Positions 15,275 to 23,975 of a DNA stretch of 30,449 nt are shown piece after piece; the first letter of the stretch is position 1, and every line of letters starts with the position of its first letter. Under the pieces are notes generated by a model, which was not told the origin of the DNA, made no database searches, and worked only from the letters and a program-made list of their open reading frames with translations. This DNA is from an uncultured Clostridia bacterium (GTDB lineage Bacteria; Bacillota; Clostridia; UBA1381), in NCBI GenBank assembly GCA_934486735.1, contig CAKSQL010000032.1, forward strand, positions 1 through 30,449, written 5' to 3'. Position numbers and translations under genes: made by a program.

Positions 15275-18200
15275 TCAAAGCGCCGTATCCGCCTTTTCGC
15301 ATACAGGTGTCATGCTCTCTGTCCACATGAATGCCGAAACCTTATCCGCATCCGAAAAATCAAGACCGATATCCGAAAGATTCAGAGCTGCATAAGCCTT
15401 TGAATCCCTTACAACAACAGATGTCAGTCTGCCGCCTTTATATGCTCCGACATATACCTTTGCAGGCTGCTTGGTTAGCACATAAAGCTTATTCGGAGTT
15501 ATACTTACACCGTTTTCGCCGTCCTTAAGCCATTTAGCGGTGAGTGTGAAGCTCTCGGTCACAGGCTTGGTAATATCATAGCCGTTTTCTCCGACAAACC
15601 AGCCGCCGAAGCAATATCCCGCACGTTCGGGATCACTGATATTCAAAGTTTTGTTCCTCAAAACTCCCTCCTCGCGCCATTCACCGGTGCCGCAGTCCAA
15701 TATCACTCTATATCCGATATATACGATACCGTTATCATATACAAGCTTATGATTCTCGTTATCCGGGCAGAAGAACTCACTGTATCTTTCGCTGTAATTC
15801 TCATTGTATGCCGATGTAATGCTGCCCACACCATAATCGTCCATAACCGACACACTGATAAGCGATGTGAAATATCCGGTGCCGTCAAGCTCAGTCTCCG
15901 GAGTTGTCATAGAAATTGTCTTTCCGTCATACAGGCACAGATTGCTCTGAACACGTTCGCTTTCTTCCCCTGTCTCCGAATTGCTCACCGACGCAATGAC
16001 ATTCTGATAAATCTGCGCTCCGCCGTTGATATCTATTCCGCCGGTCCGGCAGCTTATTCCTCCGGCTGCCTCCGTTGCCGAGTTCGAAATAATGCTGACC
16101 CTGTCCATCGTAAGTGATACGTCTCCGTCATTGAGATACATACCGCCGCCGTTTGCCGCAGTATTGCTCATGACATGTACGTTTATCATTTTAATCACAG
16201 AGTTTGACGCCCAGACACCGCCGCCGTTTTGCGCAGTATTTGCGGCGATATGTCCGCCCTCCGCTGTGAAATTCGAGCCGATTGCATAGATTCCTCCGCC
16301 GTTTTGTGCGGTGTTGTTTCCGATTGTATTATTGCTCAGTTTCAGCAGGCTCAAATCATCAAGACTTCCGCTGTTTTTAATTGCAACGCCTCCGCCGGCA
16401 CCGCCGGCGTTATTGCCGAAAATTTGCGAATCGCTTATAGTACTTGCGTTCGACTGAATCCAAACACCGCCGCCGTCCTTATCCGAGATATTCTCCGAGA
16501 TTTGCGTGCCGCTTATTGCCGCCGAAACAAATTTGTCATCATATCTGTCCTTTTTCACGCAGATACCGCCGCCGTATTCGGTCGCATGATTTCCACCGCT
16601 GATTTTCGAATTGGTAATCTTAAGCGTCGGAACCTCCTTGTAATACGGTGAGGCGCATATGCCGCCGCCGTATTTGGCGTCGTTTCCGGAAACAGTAATA
16701 TCATCCGCTGTTATATTCGATTTTCCCGAAGCGAGAATTCCTCCGCCTCCCCCGTTCGGAGCATGGTTATTTTTGATGACTGTCTTTTGGTCGACGGTTA
16801 TCGTACCGGCGTTTGCATAGATTCCGCCGCCGCCGAAAACGTCTCCGCCCGTTGCAGTACAATTTTCAATGGTAGAGTTATGCACATTTGTCGCTCCGCT
16901 GTTCGCATATATGCCTCCGCCCATTGACGCTGTGCAGCCGGAGATAATTCCGGTATCCATTGTTACCTTGCTGACGAAGGATTGACTGCCATAGATATAG
17001 ATACCTCCGCCGTCCCCGGAAGCGGTACAATTCCGAATGAGCGCGCCGTCGGTCATACTCACAATGCCGCTCAGAAAAATATAGACACCGCCGCCTTTTT
17101 TCGCTGTACAGCCGGAAATAACTCCGCCGCTCATATTAAATATACAGTCTGAACCTATATATACTCCGCCGCCTTCATCGCCTGCGCTGCAATTTTCGAT
17201 AGTACCGCCGCTCATATTAAACGTGCCGTTATCGATATAAACACCGCCGCCGTCGCCGGAAGTTTTTCCGCCGGTGATTTTCCCGTTGCCGACCGAATCC
17301 TTTAAACAGAAATTTTTTCCGCCCGTTATTTTAATGACGCTTTCGTTGCCTGTCATCTTCAGCGTAAAACCGTTTAAGTCGAGAGTTATATCCTTTGAAA
17401 TATTAAGCGTGCTTGCAATTTCGGCATTATTCATCAACGTAACCGTTGCTCCCGAAGACGCTTCATCAACCGCCGCCTGCAAATCGGTATAGTATTTGCC
17501 GCCGGCCTCTGCCGCACAATACTCTCCGCAGCGTGTGCACTTGCCGTCGTCGCCGAACTGATGCCCGAGCGCGGCAGCCGTCTCGGTTTTTCTTTCCGAA
17601 TTACATTTGCTGCACCGCTCGATTTTATACCCCGGTTCGCTGCAGGTTGCTTCCGTCACCGAAGCTGTCTCCCAGCTATGCGCGCACAAGCTGTATACAA
17701 ACTCCATTTCCGCAAGCTGCATAAAATCGCCGCTCACATTCGCTTTGATATTCAGCTTAAAATATTGATAGGGCGCAACATTCTTTTCATCGATATCAAA
17801 GCTGAATTTTTTATGACTCACTTCTTGAAGCACCGAATCATTCTCTACATTATCGATTTCTGTCCATGTTCCCGTTTTGCTGCTTTCGTTATAGTCATTA
17901 CTTGCGGAAAGCGTCCATGTCTTTGGATTTCTGCCCTTGTACGTGCCGGTATCGTCTCCTGTTGTAAACGCATATCCGGTGACATTGATTTTCTTTGATG
18001 CCTTAATAATTACATATGCGCCGGTCGTACCGCTGAAACCGTTGACACCCCATTTTGTATTTATGTTACCGTCAATAAGCTTTGCATAGCCCTCGCTTTC
18101 TTTTGTTTGTCTTCCTTCGAGAGCCGTGAAGCCGACATAGGTCGGATCTTCATATGTAAAGCCCAGCTCACCAATCTGCAAAAGGGTTGCCTCTTTTCCC

Positions 18201-18688
18201 TGAACCTTCGTAATTTTCAGCCGGTAATATTGATACTCTTTTGAGTTATCACAGGTAAAGGTGTATGCAGTCTGATTTTTGTCCTGCATTGTGTAGTCAT
18301 CGGTTCTCTCATCGATATTATTCCATGAACCGCTTGTGCTGTCGGATTCATTATAATCATTGCAGCCGGAGAGAATCCAGCTTTTCGGATTACGCCCGTT
18401 CCAGCTTACATTGTCATTTGCGGTTGTAAGCGTGTAGCCGGTGACAATAACCTGCTTTGACGCCTTAATAATAACATATGCGCCGTCGCTGCCCAGATTA
18501 ACGCACCATTTGTTGCTGCTCGCGTTGGTTTTCCCGTCAAAAAGCTTTGCATAGCCTTCATTCGAGCTATCCTCGGTTCCGGCAACAGCGGTAAAGGTCA
18601 CATTATCTGCCGCCATGACATACGGCGGAATCAATGTAAAGCACATCGCAAGCATCAGCAAAGCCGCCAAATATTTTTTTATTTTCAT
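15275..18688 (-). CDS. Secreted beta-helix surface protein with two discoidin-like domains
   Basis: A 1137-residue secreted protein. A signal peptide (cleavage after about residue 26, VMA) is followed by two related F5/8-type-C (discoidin)-like modules (about 30-182 and 183-332; both contain GAYVIIKASK, GRNPK and NDYNES). Next come a Cys-rich spacer with CSKC and CTRCGEYC pairs (about 333-391), a right-handed beta-helix with about 15 GGG-I/V-Y turns (about 475-880, like Pmp/autotransporter repeats), an InlB/Flg_new-type repeat ending in FTLTAKW (about 995-1058), and a C-terminal domain ending SAFMWTESMTPV. No SLH, LPXTG or dockerin is seen, so the attachment mode is unclear. It could bind glycans or host ligands. 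GAGGAGG precedes the ATG. The gene is 18 bp after the TetR gene, in one operon. Confidence 0.85.
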   Translation of the reverse strand: MKIKKYLAALLMLAMCFTLIPPYVMAADNVTFTAVAGTEDSSNEGYAKLFDGKTNASSNKWCVNLGSDGAYVIIKASKQVIVTGYTLTTANDNVSWNGRNPKSWILSGCNDYNESDSTSGSWNNIDERTDDYTMQDKNQTAYTFTCDNSKEYQYYRLKITKVQGKEATLLQIGELGFTYEDPTYVGFTALEGRQTKESEGYAKLIDGNINTKWGVNGFSGTTGAYVIIKASKKINVTGYAFTTGDDTGTYKGRNPKTWTLSASNDYNESSKTGTWTEIDNVENDSVLQEVSHKKFSFDIDEKNVAPYQYFKLNIKANVSGDFMQLAEMEFVYSLCAHSWETASVTEATCSEPGYKIERCSKCNSERKTETAAALGHQFGDDGKCTRCGEYCAAEAGGKYYTDLQAAVDEASSGATVTLMNNAEIASTLNISKDITLDLNGFTLKMTGNESVIKITGGKNFCLKDSVGNGKITGGKTSGDGGGVYIDNGTFNMSGGTIENCSAGDEGGGVYIGSDCIFNMSGGVISGCTAKKGGGVYIFLSGIVSMTDGALIRNCTASGDGGGIYIYGSQSFVSKVTMDTGIISGCTASMGGGIYANSGATNVHNSTIENCTATGGDVFGGGGIYANAGTITVDQKTVIKNNHAPNGGGGGILASGKSNITADDITVSGNDAKYGGGICASPYYKEVPTLKITNSKISGGNHATEYGGGICVKKDRYDDKFVSAAISGTQISENISDKDGGGVWIQSNASTISDSQIFGNNAGGAGGGVAIKNSGSLDDLSLLKLSNNTIGNNTAQNGGGIYAIGSNFTAEGGHIAANTAQNGGGVWASNSVIKMINVHVMSNTAANGGGMYLNDGDVSLTMDRVSIISNSATEAAGGISCRTGGIDINGGAQIYQNVIASVSNSETGEESERVQSNLCLYDGKTISMTTPETELDGTGYFTSLISVSVMDDYGVGSITSAYNENYSERYSEFFCPDNENHKLVYDNGIVYIGYRVILDCGTGEWREEGVLRNKTLNISDPERAGYCFGGWFVGENGYDITKPVTESFTLTAKWLKDGENGVSITPNKLYVLTKQPAKVYVGAYKGGRLTSVVVRDSKAYAALNLSDIGLDFSDADKVSAFMWTESMTPVCEKADTAL

Positions 18689-18706
18689 TTAAAAAACCTC
18701 CTCTTT

Positions 18707-19288
18707 TTAATCCTTCGTCCTTTTTTCTAAATATAACTTTATGCTCAATTTAAGTATTTTAAGCTGTTCCTGCAAATAAAATTCATCCTCGAACAGTGCA
18801 AAATGCACACATGCTCTTACAAATACAAATATCATCGGACGCAGTATATCGCCAGGAATACAAAGCTTATCTGCCAATCCGTCCGCATATTCCGAGTAAC
18901 GCCGATTCACGCCCTCAAAAAATTTTTTTCCATACTCCCGATATTTCGGATGGGTATAGACCTGGTACATCAGCCGATATTTTTTGCCGTGAACCCGCGC
19001 GGTCCAATAAGGTATCTCATCCACAAACCGCTCCAGCTCATCGGGGCTTTTCGGCGCCTTTGCCATGAAATCATCTTCAACCTTGCTCATGTAATACTCG
19101 GTGGACTGAATAATTATATCGTCCACATCCTCAAAATATGTATAAAGATTCGCAGGATTTGTCTTGCAATACTGTCCCAAAAATCTTATACCCACACTGC
19201 TCAGACCGTTATCTGCATAACATTCAAAGCATTTTTCCATAAGCTCCAGCTTTCTCGACTCATGCATTTCTTTATTGAATACTGCCAC
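18707..19288 (-). CDS. TetR/AcrR-family transcriptional regulator
   Basis: A 193-residue repressor-type protein. The N-terminal HTH lies at about residues 15-60 (ending NPANLYTYFEDVDDII, the usual N-x-LYxYF signature of TetR helix 3-4), followed by an all-helical ligand-binding domain. The ligand cannot be read from the sequence. The start is a GTG at 19288 with GGAGG 7 nt upstream. It is the first gene of an operon with the beta-helix surface protein and has a perfect palindrome over its own promoter, so autoregulation together with control of the surface protein is the natural reading. Genes for a pump or enzyme, the usual TetR targets, are not adjacent. Confidence 0.88.
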   Translation of the reverse strand: MAVFNKEMHESRKLELMEKCFECYADNGLSSVGIRFLGQYCKTNPANLYTYFEDVDDIIIQSTEYYMSKVEDDFMAKAPKSPDELERFVDEIPYWTARVHGKKYRLMYQVYTHPKYREYGKKFFEGVNRRYSEYADGLADKLCIPGDILRPMIFVFVRACVHFALFEDEFYLQEQLKILKLSIKLYLEKRTKD

Positions 19289-19304
19289 TCTCTATCCTCC
19301 CGTC

Positions 19305-19338
19305 ATTATATAATCAATCGTTTGATTGATTATATAAT
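19305..19338. promoter_or_regulatory. Operator for the TetR-family regulator
   Basis: ATTATATAATCAATC (19305-19319) and GATTGATTATATAAT (19324-19338) are a perfect 15-bp inverted repeat around a 4-nt spacer, GTTT. It contains the -10 box and lies 17 bp upstream of the GTG start, so binding would block RNA polymerase. Typical TetR operators are dyads of this size. Confidence 0.85.
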
Positions 19339-19357
19339 ATTTTTTTGAAAAAGTCAA
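19329..19357 (-). promoter_or_regulatory. Promoter of the TetR-surface-protein operon
   Basis: On the minus strand TTGACT (19352-19357) and TATAAT (19329-19334) are 17 bp apart. The -10 box lies inside the right arm of the palindrome. Confidence 0.85.
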
Positions 19358-19493
19358 TATTTATCATTGACTTTCGTCAGCCTGCATAATTTTTTGATAT
19401 CAAATCGTAAAGATTCGACAAACAGATTTTTTCGGCGCTGTTCAAATTCACAGATATTTTTCATTTACTACTCATACAAAATAATGGAGTTTA

Positions 19494-19605
19494 AAAAGGG
19501 GCTGCAAAAAAAGAGTGCAGAACTCTTCAAACGCACCGCTCGGAGTGTAGTTCAAGTGAAAAAAACAGGTAGAAATCCGCGAACTGTGGATTTCTACCTG
19601 TTTTT
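19494..19605 (+). repeat. Intergenic repeat element, copy 2
   Basis: This is the second copy of the element at 10271-10399 (there on the minus strand). Shared blocks are AAAAAAGAGTGCA, CTTCAAACG, CCGCTCGGAG, GTGTAGTTCAA and TAGAAATCCGCGA. It is shorter than copy 1 because most of the central palindrome is absent. Its 3' end is the hairpin described as a terminator. The rest of the 402-bp gap 19289-19690 holds only the TetR promoter and operator and unassigned AT-rich sequence. Confidence 0.6.
19559..19600 (-). terminator. Terminator after the S8 protease gene
   Basis: CAGGTAGAAATCC (19566-19578) and GGATTTCTACCTG (19588-19600) form a perfect 13-bp stem with a 9-nt loop. On the minus strand seven T follow (19559-19565). 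On the plus strand T5 follows, so it may work both ways. It is 90 bp past the protease stop codon and is formed by the end of repeat copy 2. Confidence 0.75.
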
Positions 19606-19690
19606 ATACATTTTTAAGCAAATGCTCTGACTTTGCAATAATATCTATGCCCCTGAACGGTCTGTGCTTTTTCTGCAGCCCCGACAGCTT

Positions 19691-22600
19691 TTACATTGCC
19701 TGCAATATGATAATTAAATCCTGTATATCAATCAAGCCGTTTCCATCCAAATCGCAATGCTTAAAATCATTCCAATCGGACGCACTTTCGCCCTTTCGAT
19801 AATACTTCTGACAATATGTGATATCGAGAAGATCGCTCACGCCATCGCCGTTTACGTCGCAGCTCGGCTTATTGCTTACGGCTGTACTCGCATTCGCGGC
19901 TGTGATTTTTGTTGTAAAGTAAACCGCCTTTCCGTTTTCGTCATATCCTGCCGCGGAAACATCAACAAGCTTTATTCCGACAGTCATATCTTCAAGAATT
20001 TCTTTAAAACGGACTTCAGCCACATCGAGCAAATCGGTTTTTGTCACGCTTCCGCCCGCTCCGTTTTGCAGATACGACAATGCTATCGTTGCGGTATTAT
20101 CATCATTCCATTTGATTCCGAGCGGCGTAAACCCGTTTCTGCCGATTAAATTTGTATATTGCAAAGCAGCATCCTTTTCAAACGTGAACGAAACGGTCGC
20201 AACGCTTTTCATGTTTCCCATTTGGAAGCCAAACGGTATGATATCCCCAGCAAATGTATTCTTTTTTGCCGTAACAGCCGCTGTAACGGGAGCAGTCTCC
20301 TCCGTCCTTGCATTGACTGTAACTTCGCAGCTTGCCTTTATTCCATTTACCGTTTCGGCGGTAATAACCGCGCGCCCTGCTTTCTTTGCATTAACCGTTC
20401 CGTCGGATGTCACCTCTGCCGCATCGGCATTCGATGTGCTCCATGTTACGGTTCTGTTCGATGCGTTTTTCGGCAAAACTTCGGCTGAAATCCTTGCGTT
20501 TTCGCCCTCGGTCAAGATCAGCGACGATTTGTCAAGCGTTACCGACTCAGGATATACTATCGACGCACCCGAGAGCGAGTAATAGTCCGAAAGATACGTA
20601 TTTCCGGCATAATCTATAAGTGCGATTTTCGCCTGCGACAGCCCCTTAAATTCCGAAGACGACAAATCAAATGTAATTTCCGCCGCTGCGTCTGCGGCAT
20701 CGGCATCCGGTTCTATCCAGTCGGTCAGCGGCGTATTCCCGTTTGCCGTCGCACACGCGCCCTGAATATAATGATTGTCATGAACGGTCACAATCCAGCT
20801 TGCTCCCTCGATTCTGCTTGAAATGACCTCCGGCGCAGCGCTGTCTATCACAATCGGGAAAGACTTTGTTTCTTCCCTGCCGCACGATTCCGCCGTAATT
20901 TTATAAACGTAATTGCCGTCATCGAGCGGTACGTTCCATGTATCAAACGGCGCCCAGCCCTTTGCCGCCATGGGCGTGTAAAAGCCCTCGGAGGAATGAT
21001 ATGTTTTCGAAACCTTTGATGAGCTTTCGCTGTAAACCGTATTTCCGCCAGAATCATCGACAGAGAATGTGAGCTTATCGGCATTTCTCAAAAGAGAAAC
21101 CGCGGCGGTAACATTCTTGCCCGATTCATTTCCCTTTATCGCTATTTTATCGGCATTGTATTCTTCCGAACCGTCCACATAATAGTTGTGACCCAGAATA
21201 TATCCGCCTCCGTCACTGTTTCTGAACTGCCCGATCTGCGTCTCACAAACCGATGCCTGTCTGTCGTCATATATATCCGAATCAAATATTGTAAGAGCCT
21301 GCCAGTCGCCGAAAAATCCCATGAACGGATATGAAAGAGTTACCTCTCCGCTTTGTATCGGATTAAGCGTTACATAGCCCTCGATATAGATTCCGTTGGG
21401 GAAATCTTTTTTCAAATTTGCTTTGCCCTTTGCTGTCAGCTCGGTTTTTATATTAATTTCAGCTTCTCCGCCTGCCGCAAGAGTTATTTTTTTCGGAACG
21501 GTTACAACAACCTCATCCGCCGACAGCTCTCTTGCCCTTTGTGCCATATATACGGTCCCGTTCTCGGTAACTGTATCCTCGGTAAGAACAGTTACCGACG
21601 GCTCATATTGGATATCGCTGTCACTCATGGAAATCGCTTTGAAATCAAAGGAATAATTTCCGCTTTCGTTATATCCTAATTCAGCTTTCGGTCTGCTGTT
21701 GTCCTTATTTAAAAGAAAAGCGTTTGCTTTAACGGCGTTTTGCAGCTGAACAAGTCCCGCTCCCTGCTTTCTCGGCGAATATACGATACCGTTTTCATCC
21801 TTCACAGGGATCGCCGTACTCATCATAAGAGCGTTAAAAAGGCTCGTTCTTTCAGCCGCTGTCATACTCAGTCCGTCCCGATTTTCGCGGATATACTGCT
21901 CCATAACAGCCGCCGCGCCTGCCATGTGCGGAGACGCCATCGATGTACCGCTCATATTTCCGTAAAGTCCGTTCGGAAGTGTTGAATAGATATCTCCGCC
22001 CGGCGCAGTTATCTCAGGCTTTAATTTCAAATCCGGAGTAACGCCCCAGGACGAAAAGTCGCTCATTCTTCCGCTGTAGCCGTCTTTGAAATTATCGACG
22101 TAATCTTCGTTTATCGAAAGACGCTTGTCGGTCTGCGCGCAGAGATATTCGCCGTCTGCCTTGCTGATAAATACGCACGGTATTTTATTACCGGTTGACA
22201 TATTGACAAGCGAGCCGTTCACATTATCATAAATAATCGCTGCGGCCGCTCCCGCATTTTTTGCATTTGTTTCTTTTTGAGCAAAGGTGAGAATTTCGCC
22301 GTTTTCCTCGCCTGCACGCCTGATTACGGCGACTTTTCCCTTTAAGTTTTTACCCGAAAAATCCGCCGACGCGCCAACTCCGCAGTCGACATATTCAAAC
22401 GTGCCCGAAAGCGATATCAGCTGACCGTCTGCCTTTTCGGACGGGTCGTTATAACGGATTTTTCTGCCGTTTGCAAGCAGATATACGGATGTCGTTTCGA
22501 TATTGTTCATACTTGCAACCGAAAGTGCCGCTTCGTATGTGGAGGGCGAAGCTACCACGCCGTTGTCCGGCTCTGCCGCTTTCGGCAGGTCATTGCCGGC

Positions 22601-23674
22601 TGTGTTCTGATAAGTTGAGCTGTACTCGTTTCCGGCGGCGCAATAAAGAGCAATGCCGGAATCCCGAACGCGGTTATAGACCTCGCGCATGGATTTATAT
22701 GCACTTTCGGAAAAGCCTGCCGTTGAGCCGAGACTCATATTTATGGAATCCACTCCGAATTTTACCGAATCGTCAAGCGCCGCCAAAATATCGTCATCAT
22801 ATGCGCCGCCCGTAGAATCGCCGAACACTTTCATAATGAAAAGCTGTGCGTCGGGGGCAACGCCCTCAACCACTCCGCCGCTGTTTGCGCCCACAATTCC
22901 CGCAACGTGCGTACCGTGAGAGTCTCCGCCCGAGACATTGGTATCCACATCGGCATAATCGTATGCATACGGGATTTTGTCATTTATATAGACCTTGGAA
23001 GCATTCAGCTTGCCGATTGTCATTTTGTTATTTTTAATTACACTCTCAATATCCTCTTTGGAATATTTCGGACTGTTCACCGAGGAAAAAGCCGGATGCG
23101 ACAAATCAAGACCTGTGTCAAGAATTGCAACCGCGCTGTTTTTGCCTGTAAGACCAAGCTCTTCGCCGACAATATCGCCGCCGATTGCGGATACGCCTCC
23201 GCCCGAATATGTATTTATCGGCTCGGGAAGATTGTAAAATTCCGAAACAAAAGCGTCCTTTACGCCGTCGGTCTCTTTGATTGCTTCCAGGTCGGCGATA
23301 TCGGCTTCCACCGCCAAGCCGTTCATCACTGCCGAATATTCACGCTTAACGGTGAAATCCAAGCCGCTTTGCACAAGCGCTTTTTTTACAGCTTTGCGGC
23401 TTTGCTCAAGCCTTTGCTCTATCCCCTTGGCTTCGTTTGATGCGAGAAAATTGGAGACATTCGAATATGTGCCGATTTTTCCGCCGTAAGAAAGAAGCGG
23501 TGCGTCATCAAGCTCAACAATAATGCGGACATTTTCATTTTCTCCGCTCTTATTGATATCATCCGGCGGCATCGCAAAAATATCATTCGTCTCCGCAAAT
23601 ACCGCCGAACCCGAAACAAGAAGGCAGGCGGAAACAAACGCAGACACAATGCGTTTTGAAAAATTGTTATTCAT
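19691..23674 (-). CDS. Secreted S8 (subtilisin-like) protease with cohesin-like and dockerin domains
   Basis: A 1327-residue secreted serine protease. Order: signal peptide (to about 27), I9-type propeptide (about 48-145), S8 catalytic domain with Asp186 (DTGLD), His253 (HGTHVAG), oxyanion Asn349 (AAGNE) and Ser578 (SGTSMASPHMAG), with a PA domain inserted at about 410-530. Then come an Fn3-like part as in C5a-peptidase/lactocepin types (about 660-790), a Big_2 Ig-like domain (about 1040-1122), a cohesin-like domain (about 1130-1260) and a dockerin (about 1270-1327) with two intact EF-type loops (DVNGDGVSDLLD, DLDGNGLIDIQD). All catalytic residues are present. No wall anchor is seen, so the dockerin is the likely means of attachment. 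The ribosome site is odd: AAAGGA lies 15 nt before the ATG. It is divergent from the LRR operon. Confidence 0.9.
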   Translation of the reverse strand: MNNNFSKRIVSAFVSACLLVSGSAVFAETNDIFAMPPDDINKSGENENVRIIVELDDAPLLSYGGKIGTYSNVSNFLASNEAKGIEQRLEQSRKAVKKALVQSGLDFTVKREYSAVMNGLAVEADIADLEAIKETDGVKDAFVSEFYNLPEPINTYSGGGVSAIGGDIVGEELGLTGKNSAVAILDTGLDLSHPAFSSVNSPKYSKEDIESVIKNNKMTIGKLNASKVYINDKIPYAYDYADVDTNVSGGDSHGTHVAGIVGANSGGVVEGVAPDAQLFIMKVFGDSTGGAYDDDILAALDDSVKFGVDSINMSLGSTAGFSESAYKSMREVYNRVRDSGIALYCAAGNEYSSTYQNTAGNDLPKAAEPDNGVVASPSTYEAALSVASMNNIETTSVYLLANGRKIRYNDPSEKADGQLISLSGTFEYVDCGVGASADFSGKNLKGKVAVIRRAGEENGEILTFAQKETNAKNAGAAAAIIYDNVNGSLVNMSTGNKIPCVFISKADGEYLCAQTDKRLSINEDYVDNFKDGYSGRMSDFSSWGVTPDLKLKPEITAPGGDIYSTLPNGLYGNMSGTSMASPHMAGAAAVMEQYIRENRDGLSMTAAERTSLFNALMMSTAIPVKDENGIVYSPRKQGAGLVQLQNAVKANAFLLNKDNSRPKAELGYNESGNYSFDFKAISMSDSDIQYEPSVTVLTEDTVTENGTVYMAQRARELSADEVVVTVPKKITLAAGGEAEINIKTELTAKGKANLKKDFPNGIYIEGYVTLNPIQSGEVTLSYPFMGFFGDWQALTIFDSDIYDDRQASVCETQIGQFRNSDGGGYILGHNYYVDGSEEYNADKIAIKGNESGKNVTAAVSLLRNADKLTFSVDDSGGNTVYSESSSKVSKTYHSSEGFYTPMAAKGWAPFDTWNVPLDDGNYVYKITAESCGREETKSFPIVIDSAAPEVISSRIEGASWIVTVHDNHYIQGACATANGNTPLTDWIEPDADAADAAAEITFDLSSSEFKGLSQAKIALIDYAGNTYLSDYYSLSGASIVYPESVTLDKSSLILTEGENARISAEVLPKNASNRTVTWSTSNADAAEVTSDGTVNAKKAGRAVITAETVNGIKASCEVTVNARTEETAPVTAAVTAKKNTFAGDIIPFGFQMGNMKSVATVSFTFEKDAALQYTNLIGRNGFTPLGIKWNDDNTATIALSYLQNGAGGSVTKTDLLDVAEVRFKEILEDMTVGIKLVDVSAAGYDENGKAVYFTTKITAANASTAVSNKPSCDVNGDGVSDLLDITYCQKYYRKGESASDWNDFKHCDLDGNGLIDIQDLIIILQAM

Positions 23675-23695
23675 CTTTTACTTTGCAAATCCTTT

Positions 23696-23720
23696 CGTAA
23701 ATAAGTTGGCGTTATTTACG
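23696..23720 (-). other. Leader hairpin of the protease mRNA
   Basis: CGTAAATAA (23696-23704) and TTATTTACG (23712-23720) form a perfect 9-bp stem with a 7-nt loop. It directly abuts operator site A on one side and the AAAGGA motif on the other, in the predicted 5' untranslated region. It could stabilise the mRNA or modulate translation. Confidence 0.5.
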
Positions 23721-23736
23721 GTTAGTGACGACTAAC
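23721..23736. promoter_or_regulatory. Dyad operator site A (protease side)
   Basis: GTTAG-N6-CTAAC, in fact a 6-bp perfect repeat GTTAGT/ACTAAC around GACG. It sits at about +1 to +16 of the protease promoter, a typical position for repression. Related sites are at 23896 and 23960. Confidence 0.6.
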
Positions 23737-23743
23737 AAGACAA

Positions 23744-23772
23744 AGTATAGCATAAATAAATCCGTTTGTAAA
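23744..23772 (-). promoter_or_regulatory. Promoter of the S8 protease gene
   Basis: On the minus strand TTTACA (23767-23772) and TATACT (23744-23749) are 17 bp apart. The predicted start of transcription is near 23737, giving a leader of about 60 nt. Confidence 0.75.
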
Positions 23773-23797
23773 GTATCTACAAAATTTTTTTATAGTA

Positions 23798-23826
23798 TTG
23801 ACAAGGCAAATACTGTATGATATACT
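23798..23826 (+). promoter_or_regulatory. Promoter of the cohesin/LRR operon
   Basis: A perfect TTGACA (23798-23803) and TATACT (23821-23826) are 17 bp apart. Transcription should start near 23833, leaving a leader of about 165 nt before the first gene. Its -35 box is only 25 bp from that of the divergent protease promoter, so the two compete for or share one control region. Confidence 0.8.
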
Positions 23827-23862
23827 CTGTTTTGTTAATTATGGTGTGACGACCAAACATCG

Positions 23863-23884
23863 GAGTCTTTAACGGCTCTTTTTT
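23863..23884 (+). terminator. Possible leader attenuator hairpin
   Basis: GAGTC (23863-23867) and GGCTC (23874-23878) form a 5-bp stem (one G-U pair) followed by six T (23879-23884). It lies within the predicted leader, about 30 nt past the transcription start. The stem is weak, so attenuation is only a possibility. I recognise no riboswitch family here. Confidence 0.3.
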
Positions 23885-23895
23885 AAAAAACTATG

Positions 23896-23911
23896 GTTAG
23901 TTTAGCCTAAC
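23896..23911. promoter_or_regulatory. Dyad operator site B (DtxR/IdeR-like)
   Basis: GTTAG-N6-CTAAC, the second site of the set, inside the leader of the LRR operon. The 19 bases from 23897 (TTAGTTTAGCCTAACTTAA) match the known DtxR/IdeR iron-box consensus TTAGGTTAGSCTAACCTAA at 17 of 19 positions. Confidence 0.55.
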
Positions 23912-23959
23912 TTAATGAAAGGATGTGTTATTTAAGAAATTCTTATTTTTTAACATAGG

Positions 23960-23975
23960 GTTAGTTGCAGTTAAC
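23960..23975. promoter_or_regulatory. Dyad operator site C
   Basis: GTTAG-N6-TTAAC, the set's third site with one mismatch, 64 bp centre-to-centre from site B and ending 21 bp before the start codon of the first operon gene. Confidence 0.45.

Noticed and set aside
16000..17280. Regular CCGCCGCC units as a CRISPR or tandem DNA repeat
   Set aside because: Spacing is irregular and each unit encodes a GGG turn of the beta-helix; there are no spacers or cas genes.
23721..23975. Calling all three dyads DtxR/IdeR boxes
   Set aside because: Only site B fits the 19-bp iron-box consensus; A and C share just the GTTAG/CTAAC half-sites with 6-bp spacing.
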